This document shows positions 55,840 through 63,860 of a stretch of DNA of 64,000 nt, in pieces; positions within the stretch are counted from its first letter, which is position 1, and each line of letters starts with the position of its first letter. The position numbers and the translations under genes were made by a program. The DNA lies in assembly GCF_020410745.1 (NCBI RefSeq), contig NZ_CP084528.1, forward strand, positions 2,232,001-2,296,000, in the 5' to 3' direction. Source of the DNA: Kaistella polysaccharea (GTDB lineage Bacteria; Bacteroidota; Bacteroidia; Flavobacteriales; Weeksellaceae). The notes beneath the pieces are model-generated. The model saw nothing but the letters and a program-made list of their open reading frames with translations. It had not been told where the DNA came from and did not search any database.

Positions 55840-55855
55840 TTTCTGAAACATAATG

Positions 55856-55890
55856 AAAGTTCCGTAGGGAAACTTACGGAACTTTTTTTT
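55856..55890 (+). terminator. Strong hairpin terminator after tuf
   Basis: An 11-bp stem AAAGTTCCGTA / TACGGAACTTT with an 8-nt loop, followed by further Ts. The tRNA-Trp gene begins only 5 nt after the T run. Confidence 0.87.
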
Positions 55891-55895
55891 AATCT

Positions 55896-55966
55896 ACGGG
55901 CATCGTCCAATGGTAGGATACCGGTCTCCAAAACCGTTGATCAGGGTTCGAGTCCTTGTGCCCGTG
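55896..55966 (+). tRNA. tRNA-Trp (anticodon CCA)
   Basis: Acceptor ACGGGCA / TGCCCGT, anticodon stem CGGT / ACCG with loop CTCCAAA (CCA), T-arm with GGGTTCGAGTCCT. It lies between tuf and secE without a visible promoter of its own. Confidence 0.95.
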
Positions 55967-55979
55967 CAAATAAAAGATA

Positions 55980-56183
55980 ATGAGTTTAGTAGATTTTATT
56001 AAAGGTTCTTATACCGAATTTAAAGACAAAGTTGAATGGCCGAAGTGGCCTGAGTTACAATCATCTACCATAGTAGTAACTATCGGTACCGTGCTTTTGT
56101 CGATATTTGTTTTTGGTGTTGATTCGTTGTTCAGTAAATCTATTGCGAATATTTTATCGCTCTTTATCAATCTGTTCAATTAA
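55980..56183 (+). CDS. secE: Preprotein translocase subunit SecE
   Basis: A 67-residue single-span SecE. A short cytosolic amphipathic part contains EFKDKVEWPKWPELQ, the conserved V-x-W-P motif, followed by one transmembrane helix (TIVVTIGTVLLSIFVFGVD). It stabilises SecY. It starts 13 nt after tRNA-Trp and 14 nt before nusG, the standard order. Confidence 0.94.
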   Translation: MSLVDFIKGSYTEFKDKVEWPKWPELQSSTIVVTIGTVLLSIFVFGVDSLFSKSIANILSLFINLFN

Positions 56184-56197
56184 AATTATTTTCCCAA

Positions 56198-56740
56198 ATG
56201 AGTGACTTGAAGTGGTATGTACTGAAATCCATCAGCGGACAGGAAAATAAGGTGAAAACCTATATTGAGAACGAAATGAAACATCATGGTTTCGAAGATT
56301 TCGTAACTCAAGTGGTTATTCCTATGGAAAAAGTAATCCAGATAAGAAATGGTAAAAAGGTACCGAAAGAAAAACCTTATTACCCGGGATACTTAATGGT
56401 TGAAGCCAATTTGGTAGGAGAAATTCCACACATTATTAAAAATATTCCTGGTGTTATTTCATTTCTAAGTTCTACTAAAGGAGGCGATCCTGTACCAATG
56501 CGTAAATCAGAGGTGAACAGAATGCTGGGCAGAATGGATGAACTTTCTGAGTTCGCAATTGAAACGGCAATTCCGTTTGTAGTTGGTGAAAATGTAAAAG
56601 TTATCGACGGACCATTTAACGGATTTAATGGAACAGTGGAGAAACTTCATGAAGAGAAAAAGAAAATAGAAGTATCTGTGATGATTTTCGGAAGAAAAAC
56701 TCCTATGGAACTCAGCTTTATGCAAGTAGAAAAAGTGTAA
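56198..56740 (+). CDS. nusG: Transcription termination/antitermination protein NusG
   Basis: A 180-residue NusG. The NGN domain opens LKWYVLKSISGQENKVKTYIENE and holds PYYPGYLMVEANL and GVISFLSSTKGGDPVPM; the C-terminal KOW is GENVKVIDGPFNGFNGTVEKL. It binds RNA polymerase and couples to ribosome protein S10 or Rho. A terminator follows at 56761, which separates it from the downstream peptidase gene. Confidence 0.95.
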   Translation: MSDLKWYVLKSISGQENKVKTYIENEMKHHGFEDFVTQVVIPMEKVIQIRNGKKVPKEKPYYPGYLMVEANLVGEIPHIIKNIPGVISFLSSTKGGDPVPMRKSEVNRMLGRMDELSEFAIETAIPFVVGENVKVIDGPFNGFNGTVEKLHEEKKKIEVSVMIFGRKTPMELSFMQVEKV

Positions 56741-56760
56741 TTTACTTTTCAAAATATTTA

Positions 56761-56790
56761 AAAGATCATTCGAAAGAGTGGTCTTTTTTT
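56761..56790 (+). terminator. Terminator after nusG
   Basis: The stem AAAGATCATTC / GAGTGGTCTTT (two G-U pairs) with tetraloop GAAA is followed by Ts. Confidence 0.83.
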
Positions 56791-56879
56791 ATTTACCTGA
56801 TATATGACTTTCAAATAGTCAATGTGATCTATCAATTTTAAAAGGGTGATTCTACTTATTCCACGTAGTGGTTTGACTT

Positions 56880-56887
56880 TAACTTTG
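56880..56887 (+). promoter_or_regulatory. Candidate -7 element of the prolyl oligopeptidase gene
   Basis: TAACTTTG fits TAnnTTTG, 20 nt before the ATG at 56908. There is no consensus -33 at the usual distance. Confidence 0.42.
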
Positions 56888-56907
56888 TTGGCATAAACTA
56901 AGGACCT

Positions 56908-59055
56908 ATGAAAACAAATTTTATATCGCTACTTTTAGTAGCTTTTGGCGTTTATCTCAATGCCCAGCTTGCCTATCCTGCAACTCCTGTAAAAGCAGTA
57001 ATTGATAATTACAACGGGGTACAAATTACAGATAATTACAGATGGTTGGAAGACATGAAAAATCCTGAAGTCACCACCTGGTTCCAAAAACAGGCAGATT
57101 TTAGTAAAAATTATATCGAAAAAATTTCTGGTCGTGATCAACTTTACAATGATATGAAATATCTGGATGAGTTAAAAGATTCAGATTATTACAATGCGAA
57201 GAAAAGCGGAAGCAATTATTTCTACACCAAAATTTTGCGGGGAGAGAAAGTCGCAAGATTATACATGCGAGACAGCTCTGGAAAAGAAACACTTATTTTC
57301 GATCCAGAAAAGTACGTTGTCGGTAAAGTTTATCAGATTCAAGATTTTTCACCCAATAAGGGTGGATCAATTTTGGCGATGGGTCTAGCAGAAAGCGGTT
57401 CAGAAGTCGGTGAAACCAGATTTATTGATATAAAAACTCAAAAACTTCTTCCCGATGTTTTGGCTCCAGTTTGGGGTGGAATCAGTGGATGGACTCCAGA
57501 TCAGAAATCTGTACTTTATGTTAAACTTCAAAATGCTGACAATACGAGCAACGACATGTTAAAAGATATGCGTTCTATGCAGCACGTTTTGGGAACAGCA
57601 CCTTCTAAAGATCTAGAGATCGCCTCGAGAATCAAAAATCCAATGCTTCCTATTAAGCCCGAAAATTGGGTATCGGTTGATTTTTCAGACGATTATAAGT
57701 ATATGTTTCTGGACATAGGTTCGGTGAAAAGTGAGCAGTTGGTTTATTTTGCTCCAGCTTCTGAATTTGGTTCTGCCGCTATCAATTGGAAACCTTTTAT
57801 CGAATATAATGATGAAATTACCAATTATGAAGTTGTAGGAGATAAAGTATTTTTTCTTTCGCACAAGAATGCTCCTCAATTTAAAATCGGAGTTACAGAG
57901 ATGAGCAAACCTGATTTTAAAAATGCTAAAATTATCATCCCCGAAGGAAAAAATTTAATTACCAGATTGACGGCTACCAAAAATTATTTAGTTTACGGAG
58001 TTGCGAACGGAATGAATACCGAGATTTATCAGGTTGATGGTAATAGTTTAGCCATAAATAAAATACCGCTTCCGCAAGGAAGTAATGCCGTATTACCATT
58101 GAACAGTCGGGAAGGAGATGAAGCAGTGGCTGTCAACTATGGCTGGTTAAATCCGTACGTTTTTTATGACCTGCAATTGAAAGAAAATAAAATTGCTGTC
58201 AGTAAGTTGTTTAATTCAAAAGCAGTTTATCCCAATAAGGACGAGTTTATGGTTAAGGAAATAGAAATTAAAAGTCACGACGGAACAATGGTGCCACTCT
58301 CCATAATCTATCCAAAAAATATAAAAATGGATGGAAGTAATTCTCTTTATCTTGAGGGATACGGATCCTACGGAATTTCTATGTTCCCCTATTTTTCTGA
58401 AACGATTTTTGCACTTCTTCGACAAAATGTGATTGTTGCTGTTGCGCATGTGCGAGGTGGCGGAGAAAAAGGAGAAGCATGGCACAAAGCCGCATATAAA
58501 AACACTAAAGAAAATACTTGGAAAGATTTTATTGCCTGTGCTGATTATTTGGTGGACAATAAATACACCTCCAAAGAAAAACTAATTGGTTCAGGAATGA
58601 GCGCTGGCGGTATTCTTATTGGAAATGCCGTGGCAGAACGTCCAGATTTATTTGCGGCGATTATCGCAGAAGTTGGCTGCACCAACATGTTGAGAATGGA
58701 AACTACACCTAATGGTCCTAATCAAATACCAGAGTCTGGTGCTTTGGGAAATCCTGAGGAATTGAAAGGCCTAATTGCAATGGATGCGCAACATAAAATC
58801 AAAGAAAATGTTAAATACCCGGCGGTATTAGTCAGAACAGGAATGAATGATCCGCGCGTTATTCCGTGGATGCCTGCGAAATTTGCCGCGACGATGCAGA
58901 ACAGTTCAACTTCGGGAAAACCTGTGCTTTTTTATGTAGACTATGAAAACGGACATTTCACCCAGGATAAAAATGTAACCTTCCGAAATTATGCAGATAT
59001 GTATGCTTTCGCGCTATCACAAACAAACCATCCGAAATTTAAATATCAAGATTAA
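56908..59055 (+). CDS. Secreted prolyl oligopeptidase family serine peptidase (S9A)
   Basis: A 715-residue exported peptidase. A signal peptide (to ~20, YLNAQ) precedes an N-terminal segment and seven-bladed propeller (~25-440), then an alpha/beta-hydrolase domain. The catalytic triad is readable: S565 in GSGMSAGGILIG, D648 in RTGMNDPRV and H683 in YENGHF. It should cleave short peptides after proline in the periplasm. It sits between nusG and rplK with its own terminator pair and promoter, so it is an independent unit inserted into the ribosomal cluster. Confidence 0.92.
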   Translation: MKTNFISLLLVAFGVYLNAQLAYPATPVKAVIDNYNGVQITDNYRWLEDMKNPEVTTWFQKQADFSKNYIEKISGRDQLYNDMKYLDELKDSDYYNAKKSGSNYFYTKILRGEKVARLYMRDSSGKETLIFDPEKYVVGKVYQIQDFSPNKGGSILAMGLAESGSEVGETRFIDIKTQKLLPDVLAPVWGGISGWTPDQKSVLYVKLQNADNTSNDMLKDMRSMQHVLGTAPSKDLEIASRIKNPMLPIKPENWVSVDFSDDYKYMFLDIGSVKSEQLVYFAPASEFGSAAINWKPFIEYNDEITNYEVVGDKVFFLSHKNAPQFKIGVTEMSKPDFKNAKIIIPEGKNLITRLTATKNYLVYGVANGMNTEIYQVDGNSLAINKIPLPQGSNAVLPLNSREGDEAVAVNYGWLNPYVFYDLQLKENKIAVSKLFNSKAVYPNKDEFMVKEIEIKSHDGTMVPLSIIYPKNIKMDGSNSLYLEGYGSYGISMFPYFSETIFALLRQNVIVAVAHVRGGGEKGEAWHKAAYKNTKENTWKDFIACADYLVDNKYTSKEKLIGSGMSAGGILIGNAVAERPDLFAAIIAEVGCTNMLRMETTPNGPNQIPESGALGNPEELKGLIAMDAQHKIKENVKYPAVLVRTGMNDPRVIPWMPAKFAATMQNSSTSGKPVLFYVDYENGHFTQDKNVTFRNYADMYAFALSQTNHPKFKYQD

Positions 59056-59080
59056 ATTTAATCATCCTATAATTTTTAAG

Positions 59081-59106
59081 AAACCGTTTTTGCGAACGGT
59101 TTTTTT
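59081..59106 (+). terminator. Terminator after the prolyl oligopeptidase gene
   Basis: The stem AAACCGTT / AACGGTTT with loop TTTGCG, followed by a T run. Confidence 0.85.
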
Positions 59107-59398
59107 ATTTAAGTAATGTAGAGATCTAATTTTTGAAAGGTGATCGTCAGAATTATTTTTAAGGAACCGTCGCAGATTAAAAAATCTGAATAAACTTTTC
59201 TGCAATAAAGTACGAAGCTCTTAATTTGTATCAACTATTTTAGAAATTCTTTCTAAAAATCAACACATTACCCCTTGTGTAATTAAAAATTATTCTTAAT
59301 TTTGCAGTCCGAAATGTAAAGTTGTGCTATGAGAACATGCTTTGCAGATTTATAAATGCTTCCACATTCATAAATTCATTAATTTTTAAAAAATCAAA
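59107..59398. other. rplK upstream region and leader
   Basis: A 292-nt gap. It contains the rplK promoter (59275-59304) and a leader of about 90 nt. I see no supported gene in it and could not assign a known ribosomal-protein leader fold, although short complementary stretches exist around 59335-59375. Confidence 0.4.
59275..59304 (+). promoter_or_regulatory. Promoter of the rplKAJL operon
   Basis: TTG at 59275-59277, a 19-nt spacer, then TAATTTTG at 59297-59304: consensus match. The bases after it (CAGTCCGA) repeat those after the distal tuf promoter. Confidence 0.78.
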
Positions 59399-59842
59399 AT
59401 GGCTAAAAAAGTCTTTAAAATGGTTAAGCTCCAAGTAAAAGGAGGAGCAGCAAACCCATCTCCACCAGTAGGTCCAGCATTGGGTTCTGCAGGGGTGAAC
59501 ATTATGGAGTTTTGTAAGCAATTTAACGGAAGAACTCAAGATAAGCCTGGGCAAGTTTTACCTGTAGTTATTACAGTATTCGAAGACAAATCTTTTGAAT
59601 TCGTTATTAAAACTCCACCAGTTGCTATTCAACTTTTAGAAGCTTCTAAGCAAAAGAAAGGTTCAGGTGAACCTAACCGAGCTAAAGTAGGAAGTGTTTC
59701 TTGGGATCAAGTTAAAAAAATCGCAGAAGATAAGATGACTGATCTTAACTGCTTTACGTTAGACCCAGCAATGACAATGATTGCAGGAACTGCAAGATCT
59801 ATGGGATTGAGAGTAACAGGAACTAAACCAACTAACGCTTAA
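59399..59842 (+). CDS. rplK: 50S ribosomal protein L11
   Basis: A 147-residue L11 at the GTPase-associated centre. [34 protein letters not shown] is the conserved proline-rich N-terminal domain, and [23 protein letters not shown] the rRNA-binding C-terminal signature. First gene of the rplKAJL unit; rplA follows 11 nt later. Confidence 0.97.
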   Translation: MAKKVFKMVKLQVKGGAANPSPPVGPALGSAGVNIMEFCKQFNGRTQDKPGQVLPVVITVFEDKSFEFVIKTPPVAIQLLEASKQKKGSGEPNRAKVGSVSWDQVKKIAEDKMTDLNCFTLDPAMTMIAGTARSMGLRVTGTKPTNA

Positions 59843-59853
59843 AACGAATAGAA

Positions 59854-60546
59854 ATGGCAAAATTAACGAAAAAGCAAAAGGAAGCTTTAAGCAAAATAGA
59901 AAAAAACAAAGTATACAGTCTTGAAGAAGCTTCGGCTTTGGTAAAAGAAGTAAACTTTGCAAAATTTGACGCATCTGTAGACTTGGCTGTTAGATTGGGA
60001 GTTGATCCTAGAAAAGCAAACCAAATGGTAAGAGGCGTAGTTTCTCTTCCACACGGAACAGGTAAAGATGTAAAAGTACTTGCTTTAGTAACTCCAGACA
60101 AAGAAGCTGAAGCTACTGCAGCTGGTGCTGATTATGTAGGTCTTGACGAGTATTTACAGAAAATAAAAGATGGTTGGACAGATGTTGACGTTATCGTTAC
60201 CATGCCAGCTGTGATGGGTAAATTAGGTCCATTGGGTAGAATCTTAGGTCCAAGAGGTCTAATGCCAAATCCAAAATCAGGAACTGTAACCATGGATATT
60301 GGTAAAGCAGTATCTGAAGTAAAATCAGGTAAAATTGATTTTAAAGTTGATAAATACGGAATCATCCATGCAGGAATTGGTAAAGTATCTTTCGATGCGA
60401 CTCAAATCAGAGAAAATGCTGCTGAATTAATTCAGACATTAATGAAATTGAAACCAACTGCGTCTAAAGGTATTTATGTAAGAAGTATTTATTTATCTTC
60501 TACCATGAGCCCAGGTATTGCAATTGATACTAAATCTGTAAACTAA
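59854..60546 (+). CDS. rplA: 50S ribosomal protein L1
   Basis: A 230-residue L1 of the L1 stalk, also the usual translational autoregulator of the L11 operon. It contains [48 protein letters not shown] and the C-terminal [17 protein letters not shown]. It is 12 nt from rplJ, so no leader can fit between them. Confidence 0.97.
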   Translation: MAKLTKKQKEALSKIEKNKVYSLEEASALVKEVNFAKFDASVDLAVRLGVDPRKANQMVRGVVSLPHGTGKDVKVLALVTPDKEAEATAAGADYVGLDEYLQKIKDGWTDVDVIVTMPAVMGKLGPLGRILGPRGLMPNPKSGTVTMDIGKAVSEVKSGKIDFKVDKYGIIHAGIGKVSFDATQIRENAAELIQTLMKLKPTASKGIYVRSIYLSSTMSPGIAIDTKSVN

Positions 60547-60558
60547 AATCTGAAAGAC

Positions 60559-61161
60559 ATGACAAAAGAAGATAAAGTATTAGTAATACAAGAATTAAAG
60601 GAAGTGTTACAGGACGCGAAAGTGGTTTATGTAGCAAGTCTTGAAGGAATGAATGCTGCTGCGACTTCAGAGTTTAGAAGACAAGCATTTAAACAAAATA
60701 TCACTGTAAAAGTTGTAAAAAACACTTTACTACAGAAAGCATTGGAATCAATCGAAGGAGTAGATTACTCTGAGATGTTCCCAACTTTCAAAGGTAACTC
60801 CGCTTTAATGATTTCTGAAACAGCTAACGCTCCGGCAAAGTTGATTCAAGGATTCAGAAAAAAAGCAGAAGTTCCAGCTTTGAAATCTGCTTATTTACAA
60901 GAAACTTTCTACGTTGGTGACGAAAACTTAGCTGCTTTAGTGAGCATCAAGTCTAGAGAAGAAATGATTGGTGAAATCATCACATTGCTTCAATCTCCAC
61001 TTAGAAATGTACTTTCTGCACTTCAAAATAAAGAAGATGCTGCGGGATCAACTGAAGAGGAAACTCCAGTTGCTGAAGAAGCAAAAGCAGAAGAAACTCC
61101 AGCTGCAGAAGCTGCTCCAGAAGCAAGCACTGACGCTACAGATGCACCTAGTGCAGAGTAA
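60559..61161 (+). CDS. rplJ: 50S ribosomal protein L10 with acidic C-terminal tail
   Basis: A 200-residue L10, the base of the L7/L12 stalk. The core (1-~157) shows VVYVASLEGMNAAATSEFRRQ and TVKVVKNTLLQKAL and ends with LLQSPLRNVLSALQNK. An additional ~43-residue tail is almost only Ala, Glu, Thr, Pro and Ser (from about 158). E. coli L10 has 165 residues, so the tail is an extension. rplL follows after 53 nt. Confidence 0.96.
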   Translation: MTKEDKVLVIQELKEVLQDAKVVYVASLEGMNAAATSEFRRQAFKQNITVKVVKNTLLQKALESIEGVDYSEMFPTFKGNSALMISETANAPAKLIQGFRKKAEVPALKSAYLQETFYVGDENLAALVSIKSREEMIGEIITLLQSPLRNVLSALQNKEDAAGSTEEETPVAEEAKAEETPAAEAAPEASTDATDAPSAE

Positions 61162-61214
61162 TTAGACTCAAAAAAAAATCAAATAAATCGTTCAACAATT
61201 AAAACATTATTAAA

Positions 61215-61580
61215 ATGTCAGATTTAAAAAACTTAGCGGAAACGCTTGTAAACTTAACCGTTAAAGACGTAAATGAATTAGCTACTATCCTTAAGGATGA
61301 GTACGGAATCGAACCAGCTGCTGTAGCTGTTGCCGCTGTTGCAGGTGGTGGAGAAGCAGTAGAAGAAAAAACTGAATTCGATGTAATCTTGAAAGCTGCA
61401 GGTGCTTCTAAATTAGCAGTTGTAAAATTAGTTAAAGATTTAACTGGTGCAGGTTTGAAAGAAGCTAAAGATATGGTTGATTCAGCTCCGACTGCAATCA
61501 AAGAAGGTATCTCTAAAGACGAAGCTGAAGCGTTGAGAAAACAATTAGAAGAAGCTGGTGCTGAAGTAGAAGTTAAATAA
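61215..61580 (+). CDS. rplL: 50S ribosomal protein L7/L12
   Basis: A 121-residue stalk protein. The N-terminal dimerisation helix pair ([29 protein letters not shown]), an Ala/Val/Gly hinge ([15 protein letters not shown]), and the factor-binding C-terminal domain ([31 protein letters not shown]) are all present. It is the last gene of this rightward block; rpoB does not follow. Confidence 0.97.
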   Translation: MSDLKNLAETLVNLTVKDVNELATILKDEYGIEPAAVAVAAVAGGGEAVEEKTEFDVILKAAGASKLAVVKLVKDLTGAGLKEAKDMVDSAPTAIKEGISKDEAEALRKQLEEAGAEVEVK

Positions 61581-61601
61581 TTCTATCTCGACCTTATAAA
61601 T

Positions 61602-61633
61602 AAAGCCGTCTCGTTTTTACGAGGCGGCTTTTT
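61602..61633 (+). terminator. Strong terminator after rplL
   Basis: A 12-bp stem AAAGCCGTCTCG / CGAGGCGGCTTT (one T-G pair) with a 6-nt loop, followed by Ts. It closes the ribosomal operon. Confidence 0.9.
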
Positions 61634-61785
61634 GTTTTAAACATTCTAATTTTCCTTCTGTAGGAAATGATCATCCTATTTAACATTAAGTTTGTTTCTT
61701 CAAATTCTGCCAGCTTCTTTTCGAATTTTCAAAATTCTTTAAAAGACAATCCGACTTTGAGAGTTAACGGAAAACAGATATTATA

Positions 61786-62550
61786 TTATAATTTTTCCGT
61801 TAAATATTTCCAATATCTTTTCGGCAGTGACTGAACATGTAACTTCAGATTTTTACGTTCCGGAATATTGGTCTTAAAGAAATACCGTTGCCATAATTTT
61901 TGGTATTGCATTTCTTCTTCATGCAAAATATTAGTAGTTCTTTTTAATTGAGAAGTCTGTTCCAAAGCCGGCTCAAAAAACTGAGTATCTTTTAAATCAT
62001 AAAAAATTCCGTAATATCTTTTCAAATCATAAATCATCCACTTTTGATCTTGATAACGATTTTTAAAATGGCTGATGATTAATGGTAAAACATTAAAATC
62101 AGGTTCTATTTTTGAAAAGTAGACTTCATCCTGCAATTTTTCAAATCGTACAAAAGCATGCATTCGGTGAACTTCCCGACTTATCGATTTCGTGATTTTT
62201 GCAATATCCATCATATCAACATTTGCAAAGTTATTCAGAACAGGATCTTTTGGGAACTTTAGGGAAAGTGAAACGGCGGATAGAATTAATCTTTCAGCAT
62301 TTTCATTTTCAGATAAATAAACTCTTAAAAGTTGAGAAACGCCTTTTTTTCCTAAATTATTTTCCAGTTTTTGTAAAACCCGATTTGCTTTTACTTCATT
62401 AGTGATCACTTCATGAGGGTCAGAAAAAATTGATTCTGTTTTGTACTGATCGATCGATATAATTTCCGCTGGTTGAAATTTATATTCGTAAACCTCGAAA
62501 ATTGCCGTAAACAAACCTTCAAATGTTCCGTCGTAAAGAAGCGTCGTCAT
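61786..62550 (-). CDS. Putative DNA repair protein of the TIGR03915 (DUF4130) family
   Basis: A 254-residue soluble protein starting MTTLLYDGTFEGLFTAIFEVYEY, followed by KLENNLGKKGVSQLLRVYLSEN and a central ISREVHRMHAFVRFEKLQDEVYFSKIEPDFNVLPLI segment typical of the TIGR03915 family. Its ATG abuts the stop codon of the upstream radical SAM gene (TAA ATG), so the pair is translationally coupled. Members are nearly always next to such a radical SAM protein and are called putative DNA repair proteins on that basis; the activity is not established. Confidence 0.85.
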   Translation of the reverse strand: MTTLLYDGTFEGLFTAIFEVYEYKFQPAEIISIDQYKTESIFSDPHEVITNEVKANRVLQKLENNLGKKGVSQLLRVYLSENENAERLILSAVSLSLKFPKDPVLNNFANVDMMDIAKITKSISREVHRMHAFVRFEKLQDEVYFSKIEPDFNVLPLIISHFKNRYQDQKWMIYDLKRYYGIFYDLKDTQFFEPALEQTSQLKRTTNILHEEEMQYQKLWQRYFFKTNIPERKNLKLHVQSLPKRYWKYLTEKL

Positions 62551-63810
62551 TTAGAAAAGCGTCAGTTGTTCCGAGAAAGGATTTTGAAATTTTGATTTCA
62601 TTCCCTGCAAAATTATTTTTCGGAAGTTAAAATCATCAATATATTTATTAAAAATATTCTGAGCTTCGAATTCTACAAAGTATTTTGCACGGTTTGTGGC
62701 CACGCCCATTTTCTGTAAATGTCCTAAATTCAATTTTTGAAAGTTTCGCGCGCTTAAAATTTTATACATTGATTTTCGTCCAATTCCGGGAACGCGTAAA
62801 ATCATTTCTTTCGTCGCCGTATTGATGTTCACGGGAAACTGTTCCCGATTTCTCAAAGCCCAAGCCAATTTCGGATCGACTTCTAAATCAAGAAAAGGAT
62901 TGCTTTTTTCTAAAATTTCATCCGCCTTAAAGCCATAAAAACGCATTAACCAATCCGCTTGATACAATCTGTTTTCCCGCAACATCGGAACTTGCGAATC
63001 GATAGACGGCAAACGCTTATCTTCCAACATTGGGACATATCCAGAATAGTACACTCTTTTTAACTTGTAATTTTGGTAAAAATAATCTGCTACTTTAATA
63101 ATTTTTAGATCGGTTTCATCGGTTGCGCCAACAATCATCTGAGTAGATTGTCCTGCAGGTGCAAATTTCGGAACGTTTTTAAAGAGTTTTTTTTCTTCTT
63201 TGTAAAGGATCAGTTCATTTTTTATGAAACCCATTGGTTTGATCATTTGATCATGGGATTTTTCGGGTGCCAACAATTTTAGTCCCGCGGTTGTGGGGAT
63301 TTCTAAATTAATGGAAAGTCGGTCTGCATATAAACCAGCTTCTTTCATCAGTTCATCACTGGCGCCAGGGATTGATTTTAAATGGATATAGCCATTAAAT
63401 TTATGTTCTGTCCGAAGTTTTTTCGCGACGCGAACCAAGCGTTCCATGGTTGTATCTGCATCTTTAAAAATTCCGGAACTTAGAAATAATCCTTCAATAT
63501 AATTTCGTCTGTAAAAATTGATGGTTAAATCAACCACTTCTTCTACCGTGAAAGCTGCTCTTTTAATGTCATTGGTTTTTCTGGAAACACAATATGCACA
63601 ATCATAAATGCAATGATTTGTTAAAAGAATTTTTAATAAGGAAACACATCGACCATCTTCAGTGTAGGAATGGCAAATTCCGGAAGCATGGCTGTCGCCC
63701 AAACCACCTTTTGTGTTTTTTCGGTTTCCGCCGCTTGAAGAACACGAAACATCATATTTCGCAGCATCGGCTAGTATTTCAAGCTTTTCTTGAAGGCGGG
63801 GAAAATTCAT
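62551..63810 (-). CDS. Putative DNA modification/repair radical SAM protein (TIGR03916 family)
   Basis: A 419-residue radical SAM enzyme. The cluster motif is CIYDCAYC (C67, C71, C74), with extra conserved Cys in VSCSSSGG and CHSYTEDGRC. The TIM-barrel part contains LFLSSGIFKDADTTMERLV and IHLKSIPGAS. The C-terminal part has INTATKEMILRVPGIGRKSMYKIL, a helix-hairpin-helix suggesting nucleic acid binding. The family is predicted to repair or modify DNA, by analogy to spore photoproduct lyase. It is expressed from a consensus promoter upstream and is coupled to the TIGR03915 gene. Confidence 0.88.
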   Translation of the reverse strand: MNFPRLQEKLEILADAAKYDVSCSSSGGNRKNTKGGLGDSHASGICHSYTEDGRCVSLLKILLTNHCIYDCAYCVSRKTNDIKRAAFTVEEVVDLTINFYRRNYIEGLFLSSGIFKDADTTMERLVRVAKKLRTEHKFNGYIHLKSIPGASDELMKEAGLYADRLSINLEIPTTAGLKLLAPEKSHDQMIKPMGFIKNELILYKEEKKLFKNVPKFAPAGQSTQMIVGATDETDLKIIKVADYFYQNYKLKRVYYSGYVPMLEDKRLPSIDSQVPMLRENRLYQADWLMRFYGFKADEILEKSNPFLDLEVDPKLAWALRNREQFPVNINTATKEMILRVPGIGRKSMYKILSARNFQKLNLGHLQKMGVATNRAKYFVEFEAQNIFNKYIDDFNFRKIILQGMKSKFQNPFSEQLTLF

Positions 63811-63829
63811 AAATAAGATTTTTGGATTC

Positions 63830-63860
63830 CAAATTTACAAACTTAAAATCTGCTGGCAAA
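63830..63860 (-). promoter_or_regulatory. Promoter of the radical SAM/TIGR03915 operon
   Basis: On the minus strand TTTG (63860-63857), a 19-nt spacer, then TAAATTTG (63837-63830): full consensus. The start site would be ~15 nt before the ATG at 63810. The remaining bases to 64000 show no gene I can support. Confidence 0.75.
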
